Assembly (NCBI RefSeq): GCF_019264485.1
Contig: NZ_JAHVAA010000002.1
Coordinates: 62,001 to 126,000 of the forward strand
DNA: 64,000 nucleotides
Direction of reading: 5' to 3'
From: Sediminibacterium sp.
Lineage (GTDB): Bacteria > Bacteroidota > Bacteroidia > Chitinophagales > Chitinophagaceae
Below the pieces are notes generated by a model. It had not been told where the DNA came from and ran no database searches. It saw only the letters and a program-made list of their open reading frames with translations. Positions within the stretch are counted from its first letter, which is position 1; each line of letters starts with the position of its first letter. Below are positions 62,652-64,000 of the stretch, piece by piece. Both the position numbers and the translations under genes were made by a program.

Positions 62652-64000
62652 TTATTCCAGATACCTTACTGTTCTTGTCATCTTACCATCAGCATTAATG
62701 CCTTCGAGTACAAGCAGTAGTTTTTTAGAGAAATCATTATTATAGAATTCTATTCTGAACCTTGGCGTTTTTTTATTGGTCATAATATAAGGGTTCCAGT
62801 AAAGAGTACTTCTGGTATCTGCATCATAAGTTGCATCTTTTTCATAACTCGGATTATAAAATTCCCTGAACCTTGAATAACCGGCGAGTATTGTTGTTTC
62901 CATACCTTTTTTGCCAGGATCCGTTTTCCGCTCGTCACCTCCCTTTTTAGTATAAATAGCAATGGCTCCGCCTGCTCCACCACCTGCTGCTCCAAAAAAA
63001 GGAGGCCTCATTACTTTTATATATGCGATATCGGTTATGGCAATAGTTTGAACCATATCTACATTCGAAATCATTTCATTCAGGTACAGCGAAGGTGTTC
63101 CACCACGCCAGCTCAATGATACCTGCTGCCCCGAACCCGTTATCTGCAAACCGGCAACCTTACCCTGCAGGTATGTCAATACATCAAATGCACCCAATGT
63201 TTTATCTGTAGTAAGATCAAAGCTATAAGCATCTCCTCCTGAAAAAAGACCTGACGCATATTTTTCATCCAGTACCTGCATAGGATTTTTTGTCTTGGCT
63301 TTTACCACCACTTCCTGCAAAGTGGCAGATGCCATACTTTTTCTCAGCTTTTCTTCTTCCTGCAAAAACATATTCATCCGTATCAATGCAAGACTGTCTG
63401 ACCATGTTTGCAGATAGGGCTGCTGATCCATACGTATGGTACTTCCCGGTTGTTTTTTCAACAGCCCATTACCTAATTGTACCTGTGTAACCCTTCCCGC
63501 AATTTTGTTTTTATCGTTCAGGTTATAGTACACTTTTGCCGTATCAAAAAAGAACCCACCCGGCTCCTCAAAACTTCCATCTTTCTGAACCGGTACAAAA
63601 AACATATTTACACTGCTATCTTTATTTACCACAACTAGGTTCAACTGCGCAGATGCGGCGCCAACTGATTCCATACCATATACTTTTCCCTGTAATTTCA
63701 TGTAGTCTGTTTCGGGCTGGTACTGTAAAACAGGTTCTTTTGCTGCTTTTATCTTGTTCCAGTCGAAACGCCGCCATCCGTTGGTCATCATAACAAGATC
63801 AAGTCTTTTGGTAATACTGTCTGCATCGCTTTTCAAATAATAAGCAGGGTTATGTATATATCCCTTTAACTGATTACTCAGCAGGAAATCTGAAAAGATA
63901 GTATGTTGTTCCGGCCCTGCAAGTTCAGCATCGGTAATTGATACAGACATATTGGCTACAGCAGTATCTGAAACAAATACTTCAACAATATTTTTACCTC
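62652..64000 (-). CDS. TonB-plug-domain protein lacking a barrel, partial
   Basis: The coding frame stays open to the right edge, so the N-terminal part lies outside the window; 449 residues are visible. They show macroglobulin-like beta segments (YMKLQGKVYGMESVGAASAQ, GSFEEPGGFFFDTAKVYY), then LQEVVVKAKTKNPM, a TonB-receptor plug-like region (YASGLFSGGDAYSFDLTTDK, AFDVLTYLQGKVAGLQI, GTPSLYLNEM, AGGAGGAIAIYTKKG) and a short C-terminal tail (RIEFYNNDFSKKLLLVLEGI). It ends 130 residues after the plug with no room for a 22-strand barrel. Such proteins are common in Bacteroidota and probably act in the periplasm with outer-membrane import machinery; the role is unknown. Confidence 0.82.
   Translation of the reverse strand, partial: GKNIVEVFVSDTAVANMSVSITDAELAGPEQHTIFSDFLLSNQLKGYIHNPAYYLKSDADSITKRLDLVMMTNGWRRFDWNKIKAAKEPVLQYQPETDYMKLQGKVYGMESVGAASAQLNLVVVNKDSSVNMFFVPVQKDGSFEEPGGFFFDTAKVYYNLNDKNKIAGRVTQVQLGNGLLKKQPGSTIRMDQQPYLQTWSDSLALIRMNMFLQEEEKLRKSMASATLQEVVVKAKTKNPMQVLDEKYASGLFSGGDAYSFDLTTDKTLGAFDVLTYLQGKVAGLQITGSGQQVSLSWRGGTPSLYLNEMISNVDMVQTIAITDIAYIKVMRPPFFGAAGGGAGGAIAIYTKKGGDERKTDPGKKGMETTILAGYSRFREFYNPSYEKDATYDADTRSTLYWNPYIMTNKKTPRFRIEFYNNDFSKKLLLVLEGINADGKMTRTVRYLE

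Noticed and set aside
62496..62720. Small plus-strand frame after fabH
   Set aside because: Its first part is the two arms of the fabH gene-end hairpin and the rest runs opposite the TonB-plug gene; no family resemblance.

Overview
The window looks like a chromosomal segment of a Bacteroidota bacterium, most likely of the Chitinophagaceae or a close relative. The signs are a SusC/SusD pair, the type IX secretion/gliding protein SprA, LytS/LytTR two-component pairs, Bacteroidota-type promoters (TTTG then TAnnTTTG) and almost no Shine-Dalgarno sequences. Base composition is moderately AT-rich and even. There are no insertion sequences, phage genes or CRISPR arrays, so most of the window reads as core genome with some accessory islets. 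The family assignment is inference from gene content, not a phylogeny.

1-9.6 kb: a PadR regulator coupled to a partial membrane-regulator-type gene, then a circularly permuted ATP-grasp / alpha-E / transglutaminase cluster of unknown product, rarA, an exported M28 peptidase, a UGM-like flavin oxidoreductase and elaA. 9.6-19 kb: uvrA; a SAM-I riboswitch with its promoter and terminator controlling a cystathionine gamma-synthase-type enzyme and homoserine dehydrogenase; a PAP2 phosphatase; a nucleotide pyrophosphatase/phosphodiesterase; a carboxypeptidase Q-like peptidase. 19-25 kb: an atypical LytS-like kinase, a normal LytS/LytTR pair, an SGNH hydrolase lipoprotein and two unknown membrane or exported proteins. 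25-31 kb: SusC/SusD and a PD40 propeller protein.

31.9-39.2 kb is the most coherent metabolic unit: a Tat-exported GFOR-like oxidoreductase, an IlvD/Edd pentonate dehydratase, an exported SMP-30 lactonase, an FAH-family 2-keto-3-deoxypentonate dehydratase-like protein, a GH10 xylanase and a GntP permease, all on one strand with very short gaps. Together they suggest oxidative use of xylan-derived pentoses: oxidation and lactone opening outside the cytoplasm, import of the aldonate, then two cytoplasmic dehydrations toward 2-oxoglutarate semialdehyde.

39.3-46.4 kb: an ABC-2 exporter pair, a zinc-dependent phospholipase C/S1-P1-type hydrolase, and an operon of three tandem paralogous multi-pass membrane proteins followed by a NarL-type kinase and regulator. 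46.6-52.5 kb: a COG2509-type FAD dehydrogenase, a DUF3127 protein with an SSB-like tail, a 5'-nucleotidase split into two genes, dnaA, tRNA-Ser(GCT), tRNA-Pro(TGG) and a decayed tRNA-Pro-like fragment. 52.8-64 kb: sprA downstream of ruvA, a small antitoxin/PIN toxin pair overlapping fabH, and the C-terminal part of a TonB-plug protein lacking a barrel.

A recurring feature is long quasi-palindromic hairpins at gene 3' ends, each built from its own short repeated words. Several lie between convergent genes and probably act as bidirectional terminators.
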